Shown: positions 10,101 to 18,300 of the stretch, one piece after another
Layout of the letters: each line of letters starts with the position of its first letter
How positions within the stretch are numbered: position 1 is the first letter of the stretch
Source of the DNA: Temnopleurus reevesii
Taxonomy: Eukaryota; Echinodermata; Echinoidea; Temnopleuroida; Temnopleuridae
Direction of reading: 5' to 3'
DNA length: 22,993 nt
Assembly (NCBI GenBank): GCA_036244855.1
Contig: BQKZ01007668.1
Span: 1-22,993 of the forward strand
Program-made: the position numbers and the translations under genes
The notes under the pieces: model-generated
The model's database searches: none
What the model was told of the DNA's origin: nothing
The model's input: the letters and a program-made list of their open reading frames with translations, nothing else

Positions 10101-13100
10101 TTCTGGAAGTACAGACAAGCTTTCGTCTTCAGGGAGTAGCGTGGCCAGCAGCGGCGGAAAACAGTCTCCTGTTGTGTCAGAGTCGCTAAGTGTCTCTCCT
10201 TCTCCAACTCAAACACCTGCAGTTTCTTCTCCAATGCCGATACTCCAACCACAACTTGCAGAAGCCCTTGGTAGCATACCAGACTCCGCTGATCTGACCA
10301 AACTCGCCACGTCTGCAATCCGCGGGTTGAGCCCCCCACGCATTCATGACGAAGAGATAAAGCCACCCCCACAGCACACTTTGGACTTTCCTACTTTGAA
10401 ACAGCGAAGACGGCGATCATCCAGCAGCAGATCGATGACTCCACCTCGGTCAGCGACTCCTCCTTCAAGCTACAGACAAGGGATGATGGGCAGAGGGGGC
10501 ACACCACCTGCGCAGACGGATAGAAGGCACTCACCTACAGTTCTTGGAGAAGTCATGGGAGGTCCTGCACATGGCATGAGGTCAATGATGCAAATGTCTC
10601 AACGAATGATGTCCCCTGTTAACGAATATGGCCCTTATGGTGGACACATGATGAAGAATATGCACCAGCATCATCCCTACCCAGAACAATTTCCAGGACA
10701 GATGCACAGTAACTCAAATCTACCACCAGGATTGATGGAGCTGCAAGGACAGCATTCGATGCCTCCACATTTTCCAGGGGGTGGAATGCCTGGTAATCCC
10801 CAGCATCCGCCCCAGCCGTTGGCAACTTCACCACAGCAAGGACAGTCTGGGGGACATCAGTTCCCGCCAAACATGGCAGAGCCTCCTCATGCGCCGAATC
10901 CCAGCGTAACCACTCAAGGATTGATGCAAAGTCATTCTGGGTCTGTACCCCAGACATTCGCTCGAGGACCCCCAGGTAGTCCAAGGTCAGGGCAGTTTGA
11001 TCCGATGTCTGTTTCTAATGTTAGTTCTCATACCTCAAAGCAGCCGCCACCGGAGAGCATTGACAGTGGATCCCTCCAACCTCAAGGTCGAAGTGAAACC
11101 ATTGCAGGTGCCATAGGTCAACAGCAAAGTGCTATGCAACAGGATTGGTCACAGAAAGGCAATTCCACTTTTTCCGGAGACCCCCAGGGACAGCTGATGC
11201 AGTCTGTTGTCAGCTCTAAAAGTCCAGGCCATCTCTCAAGAACCTTGCCTGAGCCAACACCAACTGTTTCCTCAATACAGATTCATGTAGAGAGCAGTAG
11301 CCATCAACGACAGCCTCACCATATGCCAGTGCCAGCTGCAATATCTGGAGCATCAGTTCAGCCAGTTAGTCTTGCCCAACAGACAAGAATTGGAGAAGGG
11401 CCCTCGATTCCTCCGCAGACTTCCTCCCCAGCTAGGGTAAGCTTGACAGAGAGTAATGCCTAACACTCCTCTACCATGTCTGCTGCTTCAACGATGTCTT
11501 CAACGATGTCCTCAAATTTCCAGAAGGAGCCAACCACCACAACACCCACTCAAGATGCTCAGGTTTTACACCCTGCTAGCACTGCTCCAGCTCCTCAGCA
11601 CCACCAGGCACCAGGGAGCTCTGCCAGCACCGTCCTGGACACCATCACCAAAGCACAGAGCACTCCAGAACTCTTCCCACCTGCCCCCGCCCATGCCACT
11701 AACTTGCCATCACCATCTGTCCAGCAGCCGAGTGCCCCAAGCCTGGACTCAGCTAGCGTGCCAGTGCCCCCAGTCCTGCAGTCAGACCGCCCGCCAACCC
11801 CTGTAAACATGGACCCTGCGGCTGCGTCGGGTGCAGGGAAGACCGAAGAAGAGCCAACGCTGCCAGTGCTGACCAGGGAGATGAGCGATCCTAGTGAGTA
11901 TTGAATGCTGTTTTATTTGATCACATCATTAATGATTTTACCAACCAGCATACAAACCTGGCACGGTTGTATTGAAGCCCCCATGTAGCGACAATCTGGG
12001 GGAGATGAATTTTAGAGAATTGACACACTTTACAGTACTCTAGAACCTGAAATTTTTATACTTTTTGCTAATTTTGCAACCATGAATTTGCTAAAATTTT
12101 CACTCAGCAATGACTATGGATTTGCGTACAATGATCTTTCAAAACGTGAAGATAATGGCCGGTGATTATGTAAATAATTCTGAAATTTAGTGAGTTAAAA
12201 AAAAACAGTAGACCAGTACACATGTTGCGATGTTGGTGTTTTGGTGCCCATGCAGAATTCCTATGCATGCCAGTTTGTAAAAGCACTGATGATATTTTAC
12301 CCTCCACAAGAAAATTGACTGATAGATGCCAAACAGTTAGAAGCACATTGAAGGAAAAATTTGTTTCATTTGCACTTTGCTTCAATTTCACACTGCGTGT
12401 ATATATAATAAACTACTTTCAGAGAAGTGCATGACATCTAGGTCTATTCATGTGACCAAAATTTGCCAATATGCATGAAAATGACCGGTTATATCGGTTA
12501 TCGGTTATATAAATGAAATATGCATAAGTTTCTTATTAAATGTTGGATCAATGGTGAAGCATCAAAGAAAACCCGACCAAAGCTGCCGCTTTAAACTGGA
12601 TAACGTATTTTATTCAATCTGTAGTAACGAAACAGAACATGGAAAAGCATCATAAATACATGCTCAATAACATAACAAGTCATTACAGATCAATATTTCT
12701 ATGCCAATCTTATGTTTCAAATAACAAGAACTTTCCAAACAGACTCTTTCTTGAATGACTAGATAAATTATCAATACCATTCATATGCTGATTTGCTAGG
12801 TAAATATATGATAATCAGATAAACCTGTCTAGAAGAAGACTAAGCTAATATGTGTTTGTAACTTTGCATAAACAAATAATAGAGTGCAATTGTCTCAAAA
12901 TCACGTTTTGAATCTTTTCTTATTCATATAAAAACTGTCTCTAGAATGACATCAAATTAGCTTATTCCTTCCAGAGAAATGCAAATAAACAGCTATCTTT
13001 CCTTTCATCTGCTATATAATTAGTCTTCAGAAATCAAGTGTTCATAACATCAGCCTAACTCAATTAACAAAGGCTCAAAACTAATATTCTGTATCTGTCA

Positions 13101-16100
13101 ATATAAATCCCCTGACTAAAGATGGCGCTATACAAGAAAAGCCACAACTGACCTTGAAAATAACCTTGCATTAATTACGCTTTGTTTACATCAGAAATCA
13201 AGTACCCTTAAATACCTAAACGAGCAAAAATCACTTAAATACAACCATTATGAGCGACATATTTCACCTAAACACCTCACTGGCGATTGTACTCTAAATA
13301 ATCAACCAATATATCGACCATAATTTGAGGGCAGTAAACTTCTTACACTTCTGACATAATTTTCCCCTTTTTCTTCAACAATTTACAACTTTACTCTCTT
13401 TCATTCATAAAAACAAAGTTCTCAAGAACATACACTGTATTTTCCTGCAATAATATATTCTCTACATACAAGCTACTCTTCATCTATACAACATCTGTTA
13501 TTTTAACGTAAATATGACCCCGCACTCAAATCAGTAGCATTCATGTGAGTTTTGTGTGTACATTACCCTTGCGTACATTACACTACCGTCTTGACCGTAC
13601 GTGCTGTGTGTAGATTACGGCACATGTACATTACTGACATTGCAACGTGTACATTATCAAAACTAAAATAGACTTTACTCTTCAGTCACTACAAATTATC
13701 CTAATCTTTCTGTGCCTAAAGAAACTATAAGATTTACATCATTAAACTTACTTCTTTGGCGGCACTCTCTTGTTTCCAAAATACAAAACATGAGACTCGC
13801 GTCTCCAAAAACATCTTCCTTTTACTAGAAAAACATGGCAACTGCGACTTGCATCCGGGAACAATTACGTAATACGGTAACATTGCTTCTTGCAAATAAA
13901 AAGGAAAAAACCGAAAAGATGAATATTCTATGCTCAGCTAAAAGTATAAATTCCAGGTTTGCTCCGCAAACCAAATGTCTAATTTACTTCAAACTTGTTT
14001 TGATCTGTTGGTGTGCATTTTGTACATTCAATCAAAACAGGAATTTATTTGCACAGACCCAGCCTCTAATGAATTTTCCAGGGTTTCTCTTTCATATTGT
14101 AGCTGAATTTATGACTGCAATTTTTTCTATAACTGTAAGATTGCCGTTTTTCTGTTTTTTTCAAGATGAACCAAATCAGACCAACTTTTATTACATGACA
14201 TCGCCTAACTTGCAGGCCTTCTTTTAACACAAAAATGTATTATCAACTTTTTTCAGGCTCCAGTGCGTATAAAGAGAGCTCTCTTGCCAAACAAGCAGAC
14301 ACTATCCAAGGTGTAGCAACCCCTGAGATACCCACACTGTCTTCAGAGCAAAAAGAGAAAGAGGAAGGAGCAGAAACAGGAGCCGCATCAGAACAACTCA
14401 AACTCACAGTAGAGACATCAGGTAAGGCCTTCTCCCAAAATTGTTTTGATGCCCTCCACCGACCGACCTGATCTTTTTTCGCTTTTTATTTGGCTATTTA
14501 CAATAACTAAAAAATTTTGCTGACATTATGGAAGCTCCCCAGGCAGCAAAGGAAACGCACGATCCTTTGACCGGGGTAAAAATATTGTTTGAGCGCTTTG
14601 GGCCGTATGGGGAAGGCACCATATAAGGTATGGGAAAAGCGCCATAAGAAATAATATTATTATTATCATTATTATTATTATTATATCATTTATTAATTTG
14701 AATTTCAGGATCCACAGAGAAGCCAAAGGAAGTCACTAAAGCTCCAGAGGCACAGGCTGTGCTTCCTCCAGCAAAATGCGCAACGCTACCTGGAGAAGGG
14801 CTACTGCTGAAGGAGATGTCGCTTCCAGATCAAGACATCGACACCGACTCAACCAGCTCTCGTTCGGAAACACCCAAGTCACACCTGTCCGAGCCTGCCC
14901 CCGAGGACACCTCACCTAGCATCAGGACCCGACGGTCTGGTCGTAAGTCCCCTGCGGCGGCAACGGCACCACCAGCTCTGGAGGGAAGTCCGATGGTGAC
15001 GAGGACCCGGAGCTCCAGCGGATCCCTTGCGGCGTCGGGGTCTGCAGACAAGGACTGTGAATCGGACCAAGATGGAGTGACGACTAGGAAACGCAGCATG
15101 AGACACAATGCAAAATGTAAGTAAATGCTGTTGACTAATGTCTAATTATTGTATTAGCTGAAATTTTTGCTGGGGTTTTATTTTTCAATTTTGCTCATAA
15201 ATTTGCTCAAATTTTCACTCCTTAGAATGCCGATAGATTTGTGAACAAATAATATTTCATAACGTGAAAATAGCAAATTGCTAGTGTGAAAACGTCTAAT
15301 ATGTTGTGAATTCGCTTATATTTATGGCTACAAAAATATTTGCTTTTACAGAAGTTTTGGGAAAAAAAATGCTTTCTTAAGTAGAAATTTCCTTCTTTCA
15401 TAAAAACGAAGCATGTAGGTCAAACTAGCATACAATTGAACAACAATTAGCAGGGGTTAACAACCCTATTAAATAATATTTCTAGTCTTAACCCTAATTT
15501 GTAGAGAATGCTAAAAAGAATATTTTCAAAAAAAAATCAGCTCAATTGGAGATTTAATTAGTGATTAAGAGCCCTAAACTTATTTTATGCATATATTAGC
15601 ATATCTAATTATTTCAACAATTTTTTGAAAAAAGTAACCATACATTCTGGTAGAGTACGCCGCAAGCATCATACGTGNCAACATTTTTTCAAATATCTCC
15701 CACACGCGCCAAAAAAATTTCGCGACGCGTCATGACTTTTTTTCTTTCAAGTATCGCGCAACTTTTGAGACCAAATTCGCCGCGCCCGCGCGTACCATTT
15801 TTGTGCCATGCCCATTTGAAAAAAAAATTGCTCCAAAACTTGATTTTGTGTACAAAGTCAATGCAAATTGTGTTTTCACTAAAATATCATAAAAACTTGA
15901 ATATTTTTACTTTTAATGGCTCAAATTAATTTATTTTTGCAGCATTTTGCCTCAGATAATGTCTGCAACAAATATCAGTAAAAAAAAACAACAAAAACAA
16001 GAGGTAAAAAAACAATGAAATACATAAGAAATTCGTAAAACAATGAAATACATAAGAAATTAATTTCGATAATGAAATTTTTTTAAAACAAATTTGTAGA

Positions 16101-16873
16101 GAATGCTAAAAAGAATATTGAAAAAAAAATCAGCTCAATTGGAGATTTAATCAGTGATTAAGAGCCCAAAACTTGTTTTATGCATATATTAGCATATCAA
16201 ATTATTTCAACAATTTTTTTGAAAAAGTAACCATACATTCTGGTAGAGTACGTCGCGAGCATCATACGTGCCAATTTTCGTCGCGATCGCGCGTTGTACG
16301 GCCGAGATCCCCAGGCTGTGGCATTGCTCAAAAAGCCCGGCCTGATAAGGGTTAAAGAGAGCCCAATGTGATTGCTGTAAGAACAAGAAAATTCGCCAGG
16401 GCATATAATTTTGTATGTTTCCCTGCACAGCTGAGATTGCCTGTGGACCAGTCCATGCCTGCAAGTGAAAAGGAGTCCAATTTAGAATTGAACCATACTT
16501 TGATTTCAACAATCTGAACAAATCATTCTTTCTATTTCACACATGTCAGTGGTATAATTTTGTCTATTTCCATGCTTTGTCACTGTAGCTGACGTGTACT
16601 TTTGTACCATCCTTGCCAACAAGAGAAGGAAACCAGAAAGAATAGAACATACTCACTGTAGTTTTAATAATTGCCAGTGCATATAACTTTTTCTATTTCC
16701 AACAATACAGTACAAATAATTTTGTCTATTTCTCTTCTCACATGATATTGCATGTATAATTCTGTCTATATCTCACATGACAGTGGTATAATTTTTGTTG
16801 TATTCTCATTACAGCGGAGATGTACTACGGACCTATCCCTGCCTACAAGAGAAGAAAACCCAACCAGAAGTGA
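2948..16873 (+). CDS. NCOA6: Nuclear receptor coactivator 6 (NCOA6/ASC-2/PRIP) orthologue, complete spliced CDS
   Basis: Join 2948-3059, 5201-11436, 11524-11893, 14257-14421, 14709-15116, 16815-16873, predicting about 2449 residues (human about 2063). Every junction has GT...AG ends and matching phase: phase 1 at each, except phase 0 at 11436/11524. Identity rests on the N-terminal region (LIVTCHGHFNDPDLHFKLEW, then KVEPWNSIKVTFNIPR and LRNLGILSVQME), which aligns with human NCOA6 around KVEPWNSVRVTFNIPR, and on the receptor box LTSPLLVNLLQSDI at residues about 596-609, nearly identical to the human sequence. A second box, LKALL (residues 1354-1358), occupies the place of human LSQLL. The rest is Q/P/S/T-rich and low-complexity, with basic NLS-like clusters near residues 405, 1019 and 1773 and a KRRK-type C-terminus. 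In vertebrates the family is a nuclear coactivator for RXR, PPAR, TR and ER and a subunit of the KMT2C/D (ASCOM) methyltransferase complex; that role here is inferred. Compared with human, the acidic N-terminal leader is absent. Splicing at 11437-11523 is the least certain junction. Confidence 0.9.
3195..3475 (-). mobile_element. tRNA-like SINE, minus strand, with AAT/ATT tail
   Basis: Read on the minus strand, the element starts with a B-box-like GGATTTGAATC region, continues through TTTCCTTCAGCAAGAAATTTA and CACTCGACCCAGGTGAAAATG, then GGTACCTGGCAGG and TTGAGCGCCTAACTGGC. It ends GATTGCGCTATATAAATGG followed by an ATT trinucleotide tail (3196-3219 on the plus strand). This order (promoter-like head, conserved body, gcgctatataaa end, short-repeat tail) is that of SINEs I associate with sea urchins and other marine invertebrates. 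It lies in intron 2 of NCOA6 in antisense orientation. The family name is not asserted. Confidence 0.65.
3815..3851. repeat. 18-bp direct repeat with TGACGT cores
   Basis: TGACGTTTTTGCGGAGTA occurs twice, exactly, at 3815 and 3834, separated by one base. Each copy starts with a CRE-like TGACGT half-palindrome. It lies within intron 2. Confidence 0.75.
3852..4761. other. Intron 2 remainder without recognisable features
   Basis: This is AT-rich intronic sequence. A frame at 3888-4154 is open for 88 codons but matches nothing I recognise and lacks coding composition. Confidence 0.5.
4762..4900. repeat. Local 37-bp direct repeat, copies 102 bp apart
   Basis: TCATACATGGGCAAGTCCAG, continuing for 37 bp in all, occurs at 4762-4798 and 4864-4900 with two mismatches. 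It lies near the end of intron 2, about 300 bp before the giant exon. Confidence 0.8.
5201..11436 (+). CDS. NCOA6: NCOA6 giant central exon (residues 38-2116)
   Basis: This single 6236-bp exon is open throughout. The acceptor is TATACACAG at 5192-5200 and the donor is CTAGG|GTAAGC at 11436/11437. It encodes, in order: the KVEPWNS...LGILSVQ end of the conserved N-terminal region (residues about 44-87); a proline run near 98; Q/H-rich stretches near 105-160 and 309-355; a lysine cluster PKKKRKSKKK near 404; the LxxLL box LVNLL at 601-605 (6889-6903); long Q runs from about 645 to 720, including about 11 consecutive CAA/CAG codons at 7108-7140; an acidic, helix-prone segment (982-1007, MTEAERDTFAMAARIVQEV...); a second lysine cluster KPKKKHK near 1018; a second LxxLL, LKALL, at 1354-1358 (9148-9162); a Ser/Arg-rich stretch QRRRRSSSSRS near 1773; and a Met/Pro/Gln-rich tail. 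Antisense and out-of-frame ORFs here are by-products of the low-complexity sequence. Confidence 0.93.
11437..11523 (+). other. Putative 87-bp in-frame (exitron-like) intron containing the only stop
   Basis: The giant reading frame meets a single in-frame TAA at 11461-11463, then stays open in the same frame to 11904. A donor (GTAAGC at 11437) and a pyrimidine-rich acceptor (CAAATTTCCAG ending at 11523) bracket the stop. The segment is 87 bp, exactly 29 codons, and phase 0 at both ends, so removing it restores the frame. CTAAC at 11460-11464, overlapping the stop, matches a branch-point consensus but is close to the donor. The segment is Ser/Thr-rich if translated, like its neighbours. The alternatives are a genuine stop giving a 2124-residue isoform, a polymorphic nonsense allele, or a sequence error. 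Confidence 0.6.
11524..11893 (+). CDS. NCOA6: NCOA6 exon following the 87-bp intron (residues 2117-2239)
   Basis: This segment encodes a Pro/Ser/Thr-rich stretch beginning KEPTTTTPTQDAQ and ending EEPTLPVLTREMSDP. It has a clearly higher GC content than the flanking introns. The donor is CCTA|GTGAGT at 11893/11894, phase 1; the remaining A joins GC of the next exon to make Ser2240. Reading past the donor gives only three more codons before a stop, which supports the splice. No recognisable domain is present. The region is alignable to the vertebrate protein only by composition. Confidence 0.75.
12048..12195. repeat. Dispersed intronic repeat, copy 1
   Basis: TTTGCTAAAATTTTCACTC (about 12095), a GGATTTGCGTACAATGATC block and TTTCAAAACGTGAAGATAATGG match, in the same order, a stretch at 15199-15290. 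The two copies are diverged, suggesting an old dispersed element. Its ends and class are not determined. Confidence 0.5.
13149..13157 (-). promoter_or_regulatory. Possible ERR/SF-1-type extended half-site in intron 4
   Basis: On the minus strand the sequence is TCAAGGTCA, the extended monomer half-site recognised by ERR and SF-1/FTZ-F1 receptors. A 9-bp match is expected by chance in windows of this order, so this is only a note. Confidence 0.2.
13555..13662. repeat. Cluster of GTACATTA motifs in intron 4
   Basis: GTACATTA recurs about four times within roughly 110 bp (GTGTACATTACC, GCGTACATTACA, ATGTACATTACT, GTGTACATTATC), with a GTAGATTACGG variant. Spacing is irregular, so this is a degenerate array rather than a clean tandem repeat. 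Confidence 0.45.
14257..14421 (+). CDS. NCOA6: NCOA6 exon (residues 2240-2294)
   Basis: The acceptor is ACTTTTTTCAG ending at 14256 and the donor is ATCAG|GTAAGG at 14421/14422. The exon is phase 1 at both ends and 165 bp long, so it could be skipped without changing frame. It encodes an acidic/polar stretch with SSAYKESSLAKQADT near its start and EQKEKEEGAETGAASEQLK later. No domain is recognisable. Its good splice signals and phase agreement with both neighbours support it as a real exon. Confidence 0.78.
14525..14690 (+). mobile_element. Retroposon (SINE/L2-like tail) filling half of intron 5
   Basis: CTCCCCAGGCAGCAAAGG leads into TTTGAGCGCTTTGGGCCGTA, then GGGAAAAGCGCCATAAGAAA and an ATTATTATT-type tail. 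GAGCGCTTT...AAAGCGC followed by a trinucleotide tail is typical of L2/CR1-mobilised SINE 3' ends. Intron 5 is only 287 bp (14422-14708), so this element makes up over half of it. Its tail ends about 20 bp before the acceptor and supplies the T-rich stretch there. Confidence 0.5.
14709..15116 (+). CDS. NCOA6: NCOA6 penultimate exon, basic Ser/Arg-rich C-terminal region (residues 2295-2430)
   Basis: The acceptor is AATTTCAG ending at 14708 and the donor is AAAAT|GTAAGT at 15116/15117, phase 1 at both ends (408 bp, also skippable in frame). It encodes LPDQDIDTDSTSSRSETP, then SIRTRRSGRKSP, VTRTRSSSGS and TTRKRSMRHNAK. The Ser/Thr/Arg-rich composition and position match the human C-terminus (GRRNSRTEEP...NGHRKRSSRPAS), which precedes the terminal KRRKSK. 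The GC content is well above that of the surrounding introns, as expected of coding sequence. Confidence 0.85.
15155..15310. repeat. Dispersed intronic repeat, copy 2
   Basis: This carries TTTGCTCAAATTTTCACTC, then GATAGATTTGTGAACAAATAA and TTTCATAACGTGAAAATAGC, parallel to the copy near 12095. It lies just inside intron 6. Confidence 0.5.
15488..16355. mobile_element. Putative piggyBac-like non-autonomous element(s) with TTAA ends
   Basis: The segment is bounded by TTAA-CCCTAATTT at 15488 and GATAAGGG-TTAA ending at 16355, fitting piggyBac rules (TTAA target site, CCCT termini). The terminal match beyond CCCTNA is poor. Inside, 15496-15680 and 16091-16273 are near-identical direct copies; they diverge right after an N at 15678. 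Between them lies a CpG-rich stretch (15700-15800) and a 28-bp tandem repeat at 16008-16063 (AACAATGAAATACATAAGAA). It may be two nested elements or an assembly artefact. No transposase is present. Confidence 0.4.
16547..16814 (+). repeat. Tandem duplication and repeated pyrimidine blocks around the terminal exon
   Basis: A unit of about 230 bp is present twice, with matching starts at 16547 and 16781 and matching splice acceptors at 16588 and 16814. Within it, a block resembling ATAATTTTGTCTATTTC occurs about five times (near 16553, 16681, 16715, 16756 and 16789). These blocks form pyrimidine-rich tracts of the kind found upstream of acceptors. Confidence 0.6.
16589..16686 (+). CDS. Duplicated alternative terminal exon of NCOA6 (KRRKP copy), or its decayed relic
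   Basis: After an acceptor-like CTTTGTCACTGTAG (ending at 16588), sequence in the same phase as the terminal exon reads S-DVYFCTILANKRRKPERIE and runs to TAA at 16684. Against the downstream exon (S-EMYYGPIPAYKRRKPNQK), 34 of the first 46 bases match and KRRKP is intact. The preceding intron sequence is also duplicated (CAGTGGTATAATTTT at 16547 and 16781). If used, it would replace the tail with a longer, Cys/His-containing end. Most differences between the copies change the amino acid, so it may instead be non-functional. No poly(A) signal is seen before the downstream copy. Confidence 0.45.
16815..16873 (+). CDS. NCOA6: NCOA6 terminal coding exon (KRRKP tail and TGA stop)
   Basis: The acceptor is TTCTCATTACAG ending at 16814. 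The T left over from the previous exon plus CG makes Ser2431, followed by EMYYGPIPAYKRRKPNQK and TGA at 16871-16873. Human NCOA6 likewise ends in a short basic SKRRKSK tail, so both position and motif fit. The KRRK cluster is a likely nuclear-localisation or DNA-proximal basic element (inference). A related copy of this exon lies 226 bp upstream. Confidence 0.82.
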
Positions 16874-17623
16874 AGTGAAAATAAGGCACCACTTTGCTGG
16901 CAATGGAGTACAATGGCTGAATGATGGATAAAGACTTGTGTGGAAAGGACCAAGAACGATATTCAACTCAACTAAGGCTGGTATTCATAAAAGACAATTA
17001 GATATAAAGTGCAGTCCATACGTTTGAGAAAGTGATTGAAGGGGGAAAGAATTTAAGCATCAGGGAAATTTTTGCTTTTTTTTCAGTAGAATGAGATCAA
17101 ACCCAGTATTTGGACAATACTAACTTCAGTATAGGCATTTTCTATCACTAAAGCAATATTGATGCAATGCATGTGTTGAGCTATTTTTCTCAAAAACAGA
17201 CATAGATTATGTTTGACAATTCCATTTCATGTTGCAAAAGACTGATATACGTTTCTGAATATTGTGAGTGTGTGTGTGTTTGTGGGTAGCACACTATGTA
17301 AACTGCACATTCATAGTATGCGCATACAAATCTTCTGTGGAATCTATGTATCTCTTGTCTAGAAATCCCAACTTTTTAGAATGTCAATGAATTTAACAAG
17401 AATCGTGTCGAGACCAAATTTTTTTTAACAGAGTAATGTTTATTTGACTGCATTATTAACAGTAATTTGTACAAAATATTTAATTCTACTACATACAGTT
17501 AATAGTAAATTTTTATAAGGCCCCAAAACTTGTTTGGATGCCCTTCCAATGCATTTTTATTAAAAAGTACCATCAGTCGATTAGAAAAAGTTGTGTCCAT
17601 AGACTCAAACCCTCGTTCTCATT

Positions 17624-17631
17624 TGTAAATA
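17624..17631 (+). promoter_or_regulatory. Pumilio response element candidate in the 3' UTR
   Basis: TGTAAATA matches the conserved PUF-protein consensus UGUAHAUA and lies 40 bases upstream of the poly(A) signal, where such sites often occur. It is a single 8-mer, so chance cannot be excluded. Confidence 0.35.
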
Positions 17632-17670
17632 TTGACTAATGGCATTGGCTTTAGCTGTCTTATGCTTTTT

Positions 17671-17676
17671 AATAAA
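17671..17676 (+). terminator. Canonical poly(A) signal (AATAAA)
   Basis: CTTTTTAATAAACG is the first AATAAA in a convincing position after the stop codon, about 800 bases downstream. The duplicated segment repeats it at 18338-18343. Another AATAAA at 20533, followed by a T/G-rich stretch, is a candidate distal site. Confidence 0.5.
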
Positions 17677-18100
17677 CGATGTTGCTTGAAAATTGAATTT
17701 GATTGAAAGTACAAATCATTGTTTAATATACTTAGATTTCGCTCAAAGTGTGGACCATGCGTAAAACAAGATGGATATTTCATTTTGCAACTGATTTGTA
17801 GTTGATTTGCAATCGATTGAAATTTTGTAGCAACACCCTCTTAATTTAATTTGTTTTCGCCTCGTGAAAAAAACTTGTGTCATCAGTAAATCTGGTGTAA
17901 TTTCTGTTACGCTAATTCTGGGTGGATGCAAAGAAACTTTAGTATAAGTGATAAGTAAACTAATACATTGTTTCAACTCTCTAGAAAATGTTTCAATGAA
18001 ATTATATTTCCCTTACTGAGTCATACATGTTTCCTGTTCATTAGGGCTTTGCATTTCTATAGCAATTCATGAAAGCACTGATGAAGTAAGTGTTTTAACA

Positions 18101-18299
18101 TACAGTGGAACCTCGCTATAAAGAGATCTGATATAACAAAATATCTGCTATAAAGAGGTAAAAATTCTGTTCCCTGCTCTTTATAACTTATTGTTTTTTA
18201 ACTCTGCTATAAAGAGATTACTGCTATAACAAGGTATTTCTGATGGTCCCAAGCACCTCGCAGGGCTGCCAAGTCTCCTGGATTCCGCAGGAGACTCCT
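18101..18299. mobile_element. Truncated copy of the same pogo-like MITE
   Basis: This begins TACAGTGGAACCTCGCTATAAAG and matches the first 198 bp or so of the element at 18779. It stops at the N (18300), just after the internal hairpin. The 3' half and right terminal repeat are missing, as expected if a contig ended here. Confidence 0.75.
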
Positions 18300-18300
18300 N

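Larger units (their letters stand above)
11894..14256 (+). other. NCOA6 intron 4
   Basis: This 2.4-kb AT-rich intron lies between the 11524-11893 and 14257-14421 exons, with GTGAGT and TTTTTTCAG ends. It contains a dispersed repeat fragment near 12050-12190, three CGGTTAT units near 12485-12510, an ERR/SF-1-type site at 13149, and a cluster of GTACATTA motifs near 13557-13660. An open frame at 13835-14227 ends before the exon and looks non-coding. Confidence 0.6.
16874..17695 (+). other. NCOA6 3' UTR
   Basis: This runs from the TGA to about 20 bases beyond the first well-placed AATAAA. It is AT-rich, with T runs (17083, 17418), a short GTGTGT stretch at 17267, and a Pumilio-type element near the end. 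The true cleavage site is not visible. A longer UTR ending near 20555 is possible. Confidence 0.55.
17634..18299. repeat. Direct duplication, copy 1 (ends at N 18300)
   Basis: This begins GACTAATGGCATTGGC and matches the segment starting at 18301 in order, with only three base differences in roughly the first 190 bases and more in the AT-rich middle. It ends GAGACTCCT directly before an unresolved base. It covers the end of the NCOA6 3' UTR, including AATAAA. Confidence 0.92.

Noticed and set aside
11461..11463. In-frame TAA taken as evidence that NCOA6 is a pseudogene here
   Set aside because: The frame stays open on both sides, downstream exons have consistent phases and good splice sites, and an in-frame intron removes the stop.
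13835..14227. 130-codon ORF just before the 14257 exon
   Set aside because: It ends with a stop before the acceptor, has AT-driven composition and lies in an intron with good splice ends.
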